From contig JADGJL010000070.1 in assembly GCA_027600665.1 (NCBI GenBank), positions 1 through 48,752 on the forward strand: a stretch of 48,752 bases of DNA. Direction: 5' to 3'. The position numbers were made by a program, and so were the translations under genes. The notes under the pieces were generated by a model. It was not told where the DNA came from and did not search any database. It saw only the letters and a list, made by a program, of their open reading frames with translations. Below, in pieces: positions 1 to 11,140 of this stretch. Origin of the DNA: Irineochytrium annulatum (lineage: Eukaryota > Chytridiomycota > Chytridiomycetes > Chytridiales > Chytridiaceae). Positions within the stretch are counted from its first letter, which is position 1, and every line of letters starts with the position of its first letter.

Positions 1-1359
1 GCAGAACGAGCCGGAGGCGGGGGTGGAGGAGCGGCACGGGTTTTAGACGGGGGAGGAGGAGGAGGAGCCCGCCGCACTAATGTAAAGGTTAAATAATGAT
101 GAAATCGAATAAGGGAAGGAATACCAGAGCCGCTGCTGGACACACTAGGAGCTTCGTTCGTATTCGGAGGACCGGCCGAATCAGGCCCATTTCCTTTCTG
201 CATTTGATCTTCCATGAACTTCCTGACGAACTTCCGTGTCCGCTTATCCCTTAACTGATCCTCGGTAATTCCAGCCTTTTGAAATATGACTTTCCATTCC
301 AACGGAATATTCTCCGCGCTGAAACCAGTTGACGGGTCGTAACCGACGTGGCTAACATGTCTGTCGGCACAGATTAGCGCCAACCAACAACAAGCGCAGC
401 CAAATAAACAAACCGAAATTCTGTCGGTGCCGAAATCTGCAGCTTATCGATCTTGCTCGACCCTTTTTTGTCCTTCTTTTCCTTCACAGAGCCCTTATCC
501 GACTTGTCCTTCTTTCTCCCGAAGAAACCGGCGGCGCCTCCTCCGGTACCAGAGCCGTCCGACTTCTCCTTCTTGGACTTCTTAGAATTTTTTGAATCAC
601 GGTTCTCCCTGTCTTCCAGCTCCCTTATATCCGACGAGGGAGACTTCGGAACACCAGCAGGAAGAGCGATAAGGTTCGGGCTCGCGCTCGGAGGTGTCGG
701 AGGAGGGATAGCGAGCGGAGGCCGCGCAATGGACGCACGCATCGGGTTGGGGTTATGACGGGCCGGAGACTCGGATGAACCTAAGCTCTCCTTCCGCGCC
801 ACGTTCGATCCGAAGGAAGAAGCCTCGTCCTCGTTCGCAAACGAAAATGCTGCCATGCATTGATCCTTCTAAAGCGGGTATTAAACGATCTGCCCGCCTA
901 CATCCCGCAATCAAAAACGCAAATTACCTGAGAAATGAAACTATGAAAAAAATCTCGATCCTGAACATATTTAATGTCCCGAGAGAGGTCACTGCTCCAA
1001 ACGACACGTCTTGACTACAATAAAACCTCGTCAAAAACCATGATCGCCTGCAAAAACAAGAAGGCGACATCATACCGTAAGGTCCACCATCTGGAAGCTG
1101 AAATCCCGCCCGTCCTTCGCCAGAGCGACGGCCCCGCACTTGCGCTGGTACTCCCATTGCTCCTGATTTGCGAAATACAGGCGGGCCACTGTCGAGGCCA
1201 GAACCTGCTCGCGCGATCGTCAGCACAACGTCCCAAAGAAGATCTCGGCCCCCAAAAACGACCGTCCCAACGAGTCGTGGCCGCCCCTACCTCGCCCGCG
1301 CCTTTCGCGGCTACGGCGTCGGCGACCACGTTGCGGTCCGACTCGGTCAACGAGGCCAT
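1..1359 (-). CDS. WASP-family actin nucleation-promoting factor, N-terminal part (WH1 + CRIB + start of proline-rich region)
   Basis: Activator of the Arp2/3 complex in actin assembly and endocytosis. Exons read on the minus strand: 1359-1291, 1204-1076, 1014-928, 868-414, 360 onward, all joining in frame. The first four encode a WH1 domain: MASLTESDRN start, then TVARLYFANQEQWEYQ, then QDRDFFHSFISQ, then QCMAAFSFANEDEA. A basic Lys-rich stretch follows (about residues 150-190), then a CRIB/GBD core ISAPTEFR joined to HVSHVGYD across the 361-413 intron, and the helix FVRKFMEDQ. Poly-proline blocks (APPPPPPS) run off the left edge, so the WH2/VCA end is outside the window. A further 48-nt in-frame intron is likely at 77-124. 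The order WH1-basic-CRIB-Pro matches WASP/N-WASP; yeast Las17 lacks the CRIB. Confident of family; the start could differ. Confidence 0.9.
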
Positions 1360-1890
1360 GATCGTATGGGCGAGAAAGCAATTCACAAATCCAATTTCAA
1401 TGGCTGTGTGAATTCAACCCTTGGCATTTCTCGGCAGTGTAAGCTCAACAAAGTTCGAAGGAAGGCTGGAAGCCTTGATTGTAGTCTTATTATTTTCCCT
1501 ATTTTTTTTGCTTGAGATTATTAAATTAATAATTATGGGCGGCCTGCGGGAAGAGCAACCATCTCGACCAGATACGATGACGATTGTGGTTTGTGTTAAA
1601 GCGCATAGGCTAAAGCAGAATCGGGTGGAGCAACGGCGATGGGCCACGCAACTCCTCGAATGAGAAGGCATTATAACTTTATATAACTTTATATAATGAT
1701 CCGAAAGAGGGCATTAATCTTGGCACCAAAGTAGGCGCGCTCTGTCGAGGCGCCGTCATTCCAATATCGCTCCAACATTAGATCTCTTACGCCAAGTGGC
1801 ACGGCATTTTGACCCATCACGCCTCTTTCGCGAACTGCATTCATTCCACGTTCGCAGTCGACACCGCAATCGATATCGAACGCAGCTGCG
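1360..1890. promoter_or_regulatory. Divergent intergenic region between WASP and the acidic orphan gene
   Basis: About 530 bp between two start codons on opposite strands. No gene is visible. It holds a TATA-like direct repeat (1672-1697, listed separately) and T-rich runs near 1490-1520. It probably carries both promoters. Confidence 0.4.
1672..1697. repeat. Tandem 10-bp TATA-like repeat
   Basis: Unit TATAACTTTA occurs twice and is followed by TATAAT. It lies about 195 bp upstream of the plus-strand start at 1891. A promoter role is inference. Confidence 0.6.
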
Positions 1891-3624
1891 ATGGAGCGCA
1901 ACACCAACCCGAGGAGCGAGTCGTGCAACTCGCTGCCCGATCCCCCTCCGCAAGCCCCACCGATGGCCTCGGACCTGGACAACGAGCTGGACTCGGACGC
2001 CGTGTTGCAGTTCTTGCGGTAGGATTTCCTTGAGATGCCGTGCGCGGAAGAAACAGGAAAATCTAACAGTTTTTGCTGCATCCATAGTGAGACGGAACGC
2101 ATCCTAGAGCTTCGACGTACTGCCCTGACCGAGCGGCTCGAAGACTTGAGATCCCTCTTCTTTAACCCAAACGACACCTCGTTGGATTCCACTACCGACT
2201 TCTTCAGCAACCCGCATGCGCCGGATCGTCAGATGCCCCGCGGCCTCGACAGCGGGCTCGGGATTCGCCTTGATGTGGACGACGAGAGAGCCTGGCACTC
2301 TGACCTCCCCCAAACCGACGCTGAACTCGGAGACCGCATCGAGCAGCACTACCTCGAGTTCCTGAACGCTCTGCAGAACTCGCATCCGTGGGGCGATGAT
2401 GATGTGGAAGGCGACGACGACGAGGAAGATGGCTTTGGCCTGCCGTCGGAACGCAATGTTCTGTCGGTGAACCTTACCTCCCTCCTGCCCAGACCTATGA
2501 CGGAGGAGATGAACTCGATTGGCGATGGGCTCGACAGCCCGAGGTTTGATTCATTTCCGAACCGAGCAGCACTGCGACGGCCAATGAGCCCCGAGCCAGA
2601 TGACGAGTTAGACGACGATGCGCTCGAGGTCGAGAGCTTCAGCCGCTGGAGCCGAGACATGCACGCGACGATGGATCGGATGCTCGTTGGAGGAAGGACC
2701 CGACAGATGACTTACGACGCGGAAGTGTACGAGGAGCCGAGCGAGGTCCGCGTCGGCCACGTCGGCCCTTCCGGCGAGCTCGTGTTCGAGACGGCGGCGT
2801 CGAGTCGATTCGACTTTGCAAGTGACCTATCAAGAAGGGTGTACGCCGACCGCGAGCCACTCATCGAGGAGCCTCGGATTCCCGGAAGTGGGAGTGGAAT
2901 GAGGAACGGGAGACCGCAGTCGAGCCGGGGACGCGGTCTGAGCAATCAACCCCAGAGCGACGCCGAGGCTATCGAGGAGTTACGCCAGCTGGAGAGGGAG
3001 CTGCAGATACCGACGCTTATGGGTCTGGGTGAAGCCGACGACGATGACTCCGAGTTAGACCCGACCGACTACTACCGCCAAGAGCACGCGGACGAAGAGC
3101 GCTTGCGTCATCGATACCCTCGGTCTTACCTGATGGCCGCGGAGCACATGCGCCAACCGAATACATACGACAACGCGATAGAGAGGAGCATATCGGCAAG
3201 GTTCTTGAATAGGCCCGCCTCCGCGTCCGCCTCCGCGTCGCGTCAGTCGCCCTTCCTCTCATCCTTCGCTCCCCGCGCGCGCTTGATGCGCGGCAGCTCT
3301 TCCCGCATCGAGGAGTTCCTCCTGACGCGCCGTCTTCTCGACCCGAACGGCGACGTGTGCGACTACAGCGATCTCGAGGCTGCCTGTGGATTTGACGTCC
3401 AAGATGGTGGGGCCGAGCTGCTAAGCCGCGGGTTGGACGCGAACGGCGAGGTGCGTGTCTATGCGGACGGCGTGACCAAGTACGAGGAGATCATCGAGGT
3501 GTACCAAACGGGCGGGGACAGGCCGCGACGCGAAGCGAGGAATCTGCCTGTCGTGATCACCGCCAGGCCCGCCGTTCCGTGCGAGTGGCACGAACCCGGA
3601 ACTACAATCTGCGTTGGACGATAG
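1891..3624 (+). CDS. Acidic, largely disordered protein of unknown function
   Basis: Two exons, 1891-2018 and 2088-3624, joined by a 69-nt GT-AG intron; the join restores FLRETERILELRR in a continuous frame (554 aa). The start at 1891 (MERNTNPRSES) is chosen because the large exon lacks a credible initiator and the splice is clean. The N-terminal third is a predicted helix (VLQFLRETERILELRR..). The middle is Asp/Glu-rich (DDVEGDDDEEDGFG near residue 165) and Ser/Arg-rich. A more ordered C-terminal segment of about 80 residues contains DVCDYSDLEAACGFDVQ and ends CEWHEPGTTICVGR. I recognise no known domain. It is convergent with UTP15 (84 bp between stops). Codon phase and length argue for a real gene. 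Confidence 0.7.
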
Positions 3625-3708
3625 TTTATTCTGTAGCTTACTGTAGCTATTACCCGTTATGTACAATGTATTTTCTCGTTCTTTCCTTTCTATTTTTAAT
3701 TTAATTCA

Positions 3709-5385
3709 TTAATGTAATTCCCCGACCTGTGGTAGTGAGCATACCTGGAACACAGCAATTAGCGAGTAACAAAGCAGTTGCGATGATCTTACCAATACGC
3801 TTTGCAAAAAGCCCATTATTTCCGAAAACTTCTCCTGCAGCTCCATCTCCATCTGAACTTTTCTCCGCAACTTGACAAAGAGTTCATCAATGATTGTAGA
3901 CTGGCCGATGACGGGGCCGTACATATCTGCGGCAATGGTTACAAGATGCGCAAAGCCGACGTACCAAAGATAAGCTTACCGAGAATCAGGCTCGTGACGG
4001 AAATCAATAGCTTGGAATACCGAGGGTTGGAGATGTGTTTCACCAAAAATCTGGTAATAGACTCCAAAGCAATATCGTCCCTTCCGCCTAAAGCCGTTGG
4101 CAGCGCGTTCCGATAGACAAGCTCCTCAAGGAGGCCCACCACAATAGTAGGTGTCTGCTTCGTCTCGAGCACCTGGTCAAGAGCCTTGCCGTATTGGAAC
4201 TGCTTCAGCATCTTTTGATAAGGCCTCAGCTTCTTCAGCCGCTTCGATTCCACCTTGACGTCATCCTGGCGCTTGTAAGGGAGTCCGCCGCCAAGGTATA
4301 CCAGGTCCCCACCGAGCTTATCCTTCCGTGTTTGCGCCGACGCGATGTCCTGCGTCTTCAACACCCGTTGCCGTATCGAAAGCAGGCCCGACGTCATCCC
4401 AACGACGAGGTGCGTGTCGTCGGGGGACATGGCAAGACTTAGGATAGAGGCAGGATACTTCATGCTGTGAAGCACCCGGTAGTCCTTAAGGTTGTACACC
4501 TTCACTTGATGATCTAGCGAACCGCTCAACAACCGTGTCTGGGAGCCGTCGAGGCAGATACTGGTGACGGTCTTTTGATGATTCGATAAATTTTGAAAGA
4601 TCGAGCCGCCCCCCAACAGATTCCAGATCTTCAGCCGGTTCGAGCTGCTCGATGCCAGGAGCGATGATGACGGCAAGAACAGGACGGATTCGACAGGCGC
4701 GCCCGCGTCGATCTTCATAGGGCACGACTTCATCCGGAGGTCCCATAACCGCACGGTGTGATCATAGGAGCCGGAGATGATGAGATGCGGGTTGTCCTGG
4801 CTGACAGCTGCGGTTCGCACATGGTCCTCGTGCTCCGAGAATACCGCCACTGCAGTTTGCGATGCCAAGTCCCAAACGCGAACAGTGCGATCATCCGACG
4901 CGGAGACGATTTGCGAGTGATTTGGCGAAAACCGGGCGACCTTTACGGCATCCGCGTGTCCAGACATTGAACGCAGGATGGCTCTGCTGTTGAGATCAAA
5001 GATCTTACGCCTTCCAGTCAGAACCCACGAAGTAGCGGACGGCCGCAAACCTGAACCAGGCCGGTCTGATCACCAGCGACGAGCAGCTTCCCGTCCGACC
5101 TGATGTTCCCGCTGTATGCCACATCCTTGAAGCGCGATATCGTCTTCTTAATGCTATGTGTCGACGAGCTGTAGACCTGCACACGCGTCGACGATGTCAC
5201 CGCGAAGTCGTGCGGTTTTGTCGCTGAGAAGTGGACGCTGGTGACTGAGGCGAACTCTTTAACGAGGATGGGGCTCTGTGGAACTCAGGTCAACACGCGT
5301 CGAATCGAATCGACGTCCCTACCTTGAACTTCGCCCAAAATTTGGCCTCGCGCTTCTCCTGCTGGCCAATAACACCAACTACCAT
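3709..5385 (-). CDS. UTP15: U3 snoRNP / t-UTP subcomplex WD40 protein UTP15
   Basis: Nucleolar small-subunit processome factor needed for rDNA transcription and early 18S pre-rRNA processing. Exons: 5385-5323, 5275-5051, 5003-3980, then 3926-3709, the last containing a probable 48-nt in-frame intron with a GCTAAT branch site. Total about 500 aa, close to the family's usual 510-520. The N-terminus has [10 protein letters not shown] and [12 protein letters not shown], typical of UTP15. WD40 repeats follow ([42 protein letters not shown]), then the UTP15 C-terminal helical domain ([32 protein letters not shown]). The exon 3/4 join gives [11 protein letters not shown], which confirms the splice. 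It is divergent from ARO2 with 128 bp between starts. The exact ATG is slightly uncertain because the frame is open upstream. Confidence 0.93.
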
Positions 5386-5513
5386 CTGCGGCCGTCTCGA
5401 ACTTGGAGGATGGTAAGGATAGCAGAATGATGATGGAGAAGAAAACTAAAGGATGTCAAAACCGGTGTCAACGTCTACCAGATCGCCGTCCAAATCTCAT
5501 CGCCTTTTGCAAC
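5386..5513. promoter_or_regulatory. Short bidirectional promoter, UTP15 / ARO2
   Basis: 128 bp separate the two start codons on opposite strands. No TATA box is evident. Shared regulation is inferred from geometry only. Confidence 0.5.
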
Positions 5514-6927
5514 ATGTCATCGTTCGGCAGCGCGTTCAGGATCACGACCTTTGGGGAGTCCCATTGCAAGGCCGTTGGCGTCATCGTGGACGGCTGTCCG
5601 CCAGGCCTGAAGCTGACCGAGGCCGACATCCAGCCGCAACTGAGCCGCCGAAGGCCTGGACAGAGCAATCTCACTACACCGGTAACGGCTGACATGCTGC
5701 ACCTCCGGCGGTGTGATTATGCGTTCTGACGGGCTTGCCTTGTGGAATCTAGCGAGATGAGAAGGACAAGGTCACCATCCTCTCCGGAACCGAGAACGGG
5801 GTCGCGCTCGGTACGCCCATCGCTATGTCCGTCCCGAATCAGGATCAGAGGCCGCACGACTACAGCGAGACGGACGTCTACCCGCGCCCCAGCCACGCCG
5901 ACTTCACCTACGTCGAGAAGTATGGCGTGAAGGCGTCGAGCGGTGGTGGGCGAAGTTCGGCCAGAGAAACCATTGGTTTGCCTCCAACATCTCTTTCTGT
6001 TGCGTTAACCGGAGTTCCTAAGGGCGCGTGGCCGCTGCTGCCGTCGCGGAGAAATACCTGAGGGAGGCTCATGGGGTTGAAATTGTGGCGTTTGTGAACT
6101 CTATCGGGGGCATTGTGATGGAGCCCTCCGCCGCGTTTCCGGGGGATGCGGCAGCGGCCCCGTGGATGGCGACATGGCAGAAGTGGTGGTCGATATTGGA
6201 CACCGTCACGCGGCCCGACGTCGACTCAAACGAGGTCCGGTGCCCGGATGCGGAGACGGCTGGGCGGATGCGCGAGGTTTTTTATTCAGACGAGTGGCTT
6301 TGTACTTAACTATGAATGAAGAGGATCATTGCGGCCCGCGACGCGAAGGACTCGATCGGCGGCACCGTCGTTTGCGTGATCCGGAAGGTCCCAACCGGTC
6401 TTGGCGAACCATGCTTCGATAAGCTGGAGGCGAAGCTTGCGCATGCGATGCTATCCATCCCGGCGACGAAGAGCTTTGAGATTGGGAGCGGGTTGGCGGG
6501 GACGGAGATCCCCGGTCATGTACACAACGATCCTTTCTACTTCGATGTCAGTGGGAAAATGCGGACGAGGACAAATTTTTCCGGTGGCGTTCAGGTACCT
6601 CATAATCTTTTTACTTGCTCTAATCATTGTCAGGGCGGCATCACAAATGGGGAGAACATCTACTTTAAGGTGGGCTTCAAGCCGCCCGCCACAATAGGCC
6701 AGGCGCAGAGCACGGCATCCTACAAAGGTGAAGACGGCGTCCTCGAAGCTAAAGGTCGGCACGACCCATGCGTCCTTCCGAGAGCGGTTCCGATCGTGGA
6801 AGCGATGGCCGCGCTAGTATTGATGGAGTAAGTTATCGTGTTTTAACGTTCCTCATAGCTAACCCGCCCTAGTGCCCTCATGTTGCAGAATGGGAGAAAG
6901 CTTACGGCTTTAAATTTAAAGTCATAG
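5514..6927 (+). CDS. ARO2: Chorismate synthase
   Basis: Converts 5-enolpyruvylshikimate-3-phosphate to chorismate, the last shikimate-pathway step before the aromatic amino acids. Six exons: 5514-5681, 5753-5975, 6023-6276, 6322-6594, 6634-6827, 6873-6927, giving 388 aa (yeast Aro2 is 376). Family signatures: [10 protein letters not shown] at the N-terminus, [42 protein letters not shown] across an intron, [31 protein letters not shown] and [19 protein letters not shown]. All joins are in frame. Intron 4 is only 39 nt (6595-6633), in frame, with a CTCTAAT branch motif. The gene looks intact and functional. It may use reduced FMN from a built-in reductase activity, as fungal enzymes do (known of the family). 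Confidence 0.95.
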
Positions 6928-7130
6928 GCGGTACCTCCGCGATGTTGTTCAACGGCTTTTTATTACGGTCTAGAAATAAGCCTCTCTCCGCCAAATATAT
7001 GGAATTCATGAGGTTTTTTTCTCATAATTAGGAAGAGCCTGTTTTTCCGCTATCTGTAGGTAAGGGCAACCGCGTCGCCACATTACGAAGACGGTGTGCC
7101 TAATTTGATAGCAAAACGTGCTGCCCGATG

Positions 7131-7784
7131 CTATCGCATGTTCATCTTTTTGAAATCCTCTAAACCAATTTCCCCATCTCGATCCCTATCGAAGCGCGCC
7201 TTTATCGCAGCGATATTCCCCTTGTATGGCAAATGGTGCGTGTTGATTTCCCGCAGCAGCTGCTTAAAGGAGGAGTCGGGAATGTAGCCGCTTTCGTTTG
7301 GTTCAAACAACTGTCGAGCGAGTTGACGTCAAGTCATTTAAGATGGTAATTGAAATGTTAGAAAGCAGTGTCTTTCAGTAAAAACAAAACACATGGAAAC
7401 ACGCAGCGCCTTGCGAATGCATACAATCTATCCCACCTGAAATGCCTCCTCAAAGAAGTCCAAGCTGCTCCCCCTCGTCAAGAGCATCATCATCAAGCTC
7501 TCCCTCGTGACCTCCTCCTTGCCCGCAAACAGCAGCTTGTGTATTTTGGGCGGCATGTTCGGAAAGTACTTTTCCATGGCAACTTTCATGTCCTCCCGGG
7601 TGATCTTCTTCTTGTCGGATGAAATGGCCGAGAACACCAACGAGACGTCATCCGTCGACATGGCTGAGGTGGTGGGCCGCTCCCGCGTCGCGGTGCCACT
7701 GTTGATGAAGCTGGGCCGGGTACCGCGGGTGCTGACTGATGTTGGGGGAGCCTGCAGGCCTGCCGAGTCCCTGTCCCTGAACAT
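7131..7784 (-). CDS. Small EF-hand calcium-binding protein
   Basis: Two exons, 7784-7437 and 7310-7131, joined by a 126-nt intron in frame (EEAFQ then LFEPNESGYI), 175 aa. A canonical EF-hand loop sits near the C-terminus: DRDRDGEIGLED, with Asp at 1, 3 and 5, Gly at 6 and Asp instead of the usual Glu at 12. A degenerate EF-hand precedes it (EPNESGYIPDSS). The N-terminal half has a further helix pair (KKKITREDMKVAMEKYFP) like a calmodulin-fold lobe. The N-terminus (about 40 residues) is Ser/Thr/Arg-rich. The true start may lie in an upstream exon, since the frame is open for about 14 codons 5' of 7784 before a stop. Related to EFCAB/calmodulin-like proteins; no specific orthologue is claimed. 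Confidence 0.65.
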
Positions 7785-8015
7785 GATTCTGGACGGGCAA
7801 ATGCGGTCAGTATACCATTCGCGGCAGTCGCAATCTTACATACAAAGCGCTGATTACCAGATACTCCTTCCGGATGAAGGTTAATGTCAAAGTTCTCTCA
7901 AGCCATTCACACCAATCTACAAAAGTGTGTGGAAGGAGTGCCTACACAATGGCCCTCTTGCGACATTGTCCTCCTCAGTTCAGCAACCTCATCAAACTCG
8001 ATAATAACGCAACAA

Positions 8016-8990
8016 GGATGTACAATCACCAAGACCGGAGGTCCCGCGGTCCTCAGGGGCGCACCGGATCCGACGCCCGGGGACGGCGAGATCCACATCC
8101 GCGTGAAGGCTAGCAGCGTTAACTTTGCGGATATCATGGCTAGGACTGGGATGTACCCTGAGGTGACTCGTGAGGTTTGTGGTCCTTGCACTTACAGAAC
8201 ACTAATATTTTTTTGGTCGAATTGATTAGTCCTTCCCGCCGTCGTCGGGTACGAGGTCTCCGGCATCGTCGACACGGTAGGTCCGAACGTGGACCTAGTC
8301 TCAAGGGGTCGCCTTCCAGGCCGCGTGCAAATTCAAACGGTTCGTCATGATATATTCTATTTCTTTCAGCAACAATTTAACGATACGCTCAGAAATGCCG
8401 ACGAGGTCATCATTAGAACAATTTACTCCGTCCGCAAGCCCGCCAGTATTACCTTCATCGAGGCCGCCGCCACCCCCGTCGTCTACCTCACCGCCTACGT
8501 GCTCATTATCCGCTTCGGCGGCCTTCGCAAGGGCCAGACTATCTTGTTCCAGAAGCGGGTGGCGGCGTCGGTCTTGCGGCCATTGGCATCGCGAATAGCA
8601 GCGCGATTCCCATCGGGCCGCAAGCACGCGTTTCTAAAGTCCCATGGCCTGGACTATGCCATCGACTTGTTGCGGAGGTCAAGGAGATCACTAAGAACAA
8701 GGGCATGGGTCTCAGCATCGACCCTGTCGGCGGGGATGCTTTAACTACTCGATCCTCCATCACACCACCTTTCCTCGTAAGCGTAGTCAGGGCTGCGATT
8801 CTAACATTTCGCGTTTAGCGCAGAAGCTACTCACAGTCCCAATTCCAGTCACACCGTTGACCCTGAGCGCCGCAGAAAATTATGAAGAATGAACCGAATT
8901 AAGCGATAACGGCTTTACGAAGCTTGTCGAAGGCGGGCGTTCTTCGCATTCACACACGTTACTTCGTTGAAGCCGTTGACAAGGAGGTAG
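8016..8990 (+). pseudogene. Decayed VAT1-like zeta-crystallin/quinone oxidoreductase (MDR superfamily)
   Basis: Translated fragments in different frames follow the VAT1/quinone-oxidoreductase order. From 8016: [11 protein letters not shown] and [16 protein letters not shown]. After a probable 8176-8230 intron: LPAVVGYEVSGIVDTVG. Then KPASITFIEAAATPVVYLTA and FGGLRKGQTILF. The NAD(P)H-binding AGGGVGLAAIGIAN appears only after a frame change near 8552. HAFLKSHGLDYAID returns to the first frame near 8622-8666, and VAEVKEITKNKG and IDPVGGDA are again shifted from about 8673. A C-terminal remnant near 8905-8980 (DNGFTKLVE) follows stops. At least two frameshifts plus stops rule out an intact enzyme unless the sequence is poor. 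No intact copy is in the window. Confidence 0.85.
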
Positions 8991-9284
8991 CCTAATAAAT
9001 ACCGGCGAAATGATCGCCTACCGTTGCATTGAGAACGGTGTCTTCGTGGTGAACAGGGCACGGAGCTGCGTTGAAAAGCGTAAGGAGGAACTAACCATAC
9101 TAACAGCGGAAGAAGCCCGTTATTTGCGGTTCGATATTACAGTTACCACAGGATTACTTCCGTACAACTCCGTCGCGAATTAAGTCGTTCCACCAGTGAT
9201 TTGTTAGCGTTCTAAGCGGGGCGAATATTTTTTTACCGTTACCGCATTAATATTACACCTAATTGTCTACGCTTGAGCATGATT
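8991..9284. other. Gene-poor spacer between the pseudogene and NOP58
   Basis: No recognisable gene. An isolated open stretch of 57 codons (9010-9183, plus strand) has no family resemblance and may be chance or more pseudogene debris. Confidence 0.4.
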
Positions 9285-11140
9285 TCACTCATCATCTTCG
9301 ACTGTCTTCTTCTTTTTCTTCTTTGGCGCCTCCTCGTTCTTCTTCTTCTTTGTCTTCTTAACCGGTTCCTAACAAAAAGCGGACACCATTAGTTGTCATC
9401 CAATGGATTTCGTCAAAATAAATGATAACAAACCGATTCTTCCTCAACTTCGACGACCTTCTTCTTCTTTTTCTTAGGCTTTTCCTCCTCCTCCTCGTCG
9501 TCATCCTCCTCCGGCTCCGCCACCTTCTTCGATTTACCCTTGGCCGCTTTTCCGTTCGAGGGCTTCACTTCCTCATCCTCATCCTCATCCTCATCCTCAT
9601 CATCTTCGTCCTTCGCTTTCCGCTTCTTTCCTGACGCTTCCGGTGTGATAATATCAGCCGACGCGTTGTACGTTTTGGTTCTGGTTAAGAAAGAGAAGTT
9701 AAGTACCAATGGGCAGCACGAACTGTGCAAGTACATCACTTACGCCGACAACTCGTATTTTTTCTGCCCTGCCTTCCCCTTGACCGCCGACGCACCAGCG
9801 GAAGTCTTCCCCTTCCCTTCCAGCTGCCTCAACCGTCCCTCAACCTTCGCCCGCAGGTCCACCCCGATCGTCGGGCCCTCCGCCTCCCCCATCGCGTCCA
9901 CTCTGATGGCCAACGCCGCCTTCGTCGCAACGGACCTCGCAATCTTCCCCTTGATCTTCGGCCCGGCCTGCCCAACCAGCGACGCGTGGTAGATGAGCCC
10001 ATACTTCGGCGTGTCATGCTTCGACTTCAGCGCCCTGAAGAGCGCCTTCTCCGCTCCCAGAATCTGAATCGTTGACGCCGCGTGCTTGGACAGGTTCACC
10101 AGCGACCCCGCGTGCGCGATCAGCCTTGCGCCGACGAGCTCCCCAAGCAGGCACGTGAGGTTCGGCGCGATGGCTCCCATGCGGTTCTTAAGGTACTCGT
10201 AAAGCTGGACGCGGTATTCGGTGATGGAGATGATCTGATCGCACAGAAACGAGATGTTCTCAATGTCCTCCTCCGAGATCTCGGTCCCCATCGAAATCTC
10301 CGCGGCGTCCTTCACCTCCTTCTCGAGCTCCTCCGGCAGGATCGTGCTGAGGTCCGTCTTCGATGCGTTTGTGCGGAAGCCCATGGTCTTCACGACCTTG
10401 GCGTACGCGAGGTTGTCGACGAGGATCTTTGTCATCTCCGGGAAGTGCCAGCCGTACCACTCCTTGCACCTCATGGCGTACGTGTTAAGCTCCTTGTCGA
10501 GGTCGTCGAGCAGGTGGATGGCCTGGATAATCATGGTGTCGACTTTGTCGGGGGAAAACTTGAGCTTGTAGCGGGAGAGTGAGTGGGAGAGACCGAGAAC
10601 CATGGCGTTCATGTCGGACTCAGGCAGGCCAGAGATCAGGGCTGCCAGCTGGGAGCGTATCCCGCGCATGACCTCGTTCGAGGAGGCGTCGGCCACGACG
10701 CTGATGTTCATCTTCTTCGCGATCGAGGTAGCTATGATAAATGGAAATCGCTATCAGCAACCCCGCAGACGAATGGCAGGAACACGAACCCAGCTTGGAG
10801 TCGCCGACAAGAAGCTTGTCGTTGGCTTCCAGGCCATCCAGCTCCTTGGTCAGAAAGCTCTTGAGGCTCTTCGACAGCTTCCCCTCCACCAGAGCCGTTA
10901 CGGCCGACAGAGCATCCGTCGTGTTCTCAAACTTCGAAAAGGCCTTCAGCTTCACACTAGAGAAAGGTGATCAGCCCACGCCGGTGGACGCGTGGCATTA
11001 AAAGCAGATCTTCACGTTTTGTTTGCCACGTCGGGGTTGTCGAAGTATTTGAAGATGTTGTCGGGATCGTCCAGCTTCTTGCTGTCCGCCATCTTAAACA
11101 GGGCGTACCCCGCCGGGGTCTCGAAGAGGACCAGGACCAT
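9285..11140 (-). CDS. NOP58: Box C/D snoRNP core protein NOP58
   Basis: Nucleolar scaffold of box C/D snoRNPs that guide rRNA 2'-O-methylation. Exons: 11140-11016, 10956-10790, 10731-9744, 9680-9434, 9368-9285; 536 aa (human 529). The start [15 protein letters not shown] is characteristic, followed by [10 protein letters not shown] (NOP5 N-terminal domain), then [30 protein letters not shown] and [11 protein letters not shown]. The Nop domain follows ([41 protein letters not shown]). The tail is alternating Lys and Asp/Glu ([13 protein letters not shown]), as in yeast and human NOP58 (KKE/D repeats). Exons join in phase, for example NKT-VKLKAF and ELSA-TKTYNAS. It lies in tandem with CTU2, 230 bp away. 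Confidence 0.96.
9571..9600. repeat. (CCTCAT)5 microsatellite in the NOP58 tail
   Basis: Five perfect hexamer copies. On the minus strand they encode alternating Asp-Glu in the acidic NOP58 tail, so copy-number change would alter tail length without shifting frame. Confidence 0.85.

Noticed and set aside
4991..5048. UTP15 starting at the Met near 5048
   Set aside because: That Met lies inside an intron (5004-5050); splicing from the upstream exon restores the N-terminal WD40 sequence.
9010..9183. 57-codon open frame at the end of the VAT1-like pseudogene
   Set aside because: No resemblance to the oxidoreductase C-terminus or any family; the length is compatible with chance.
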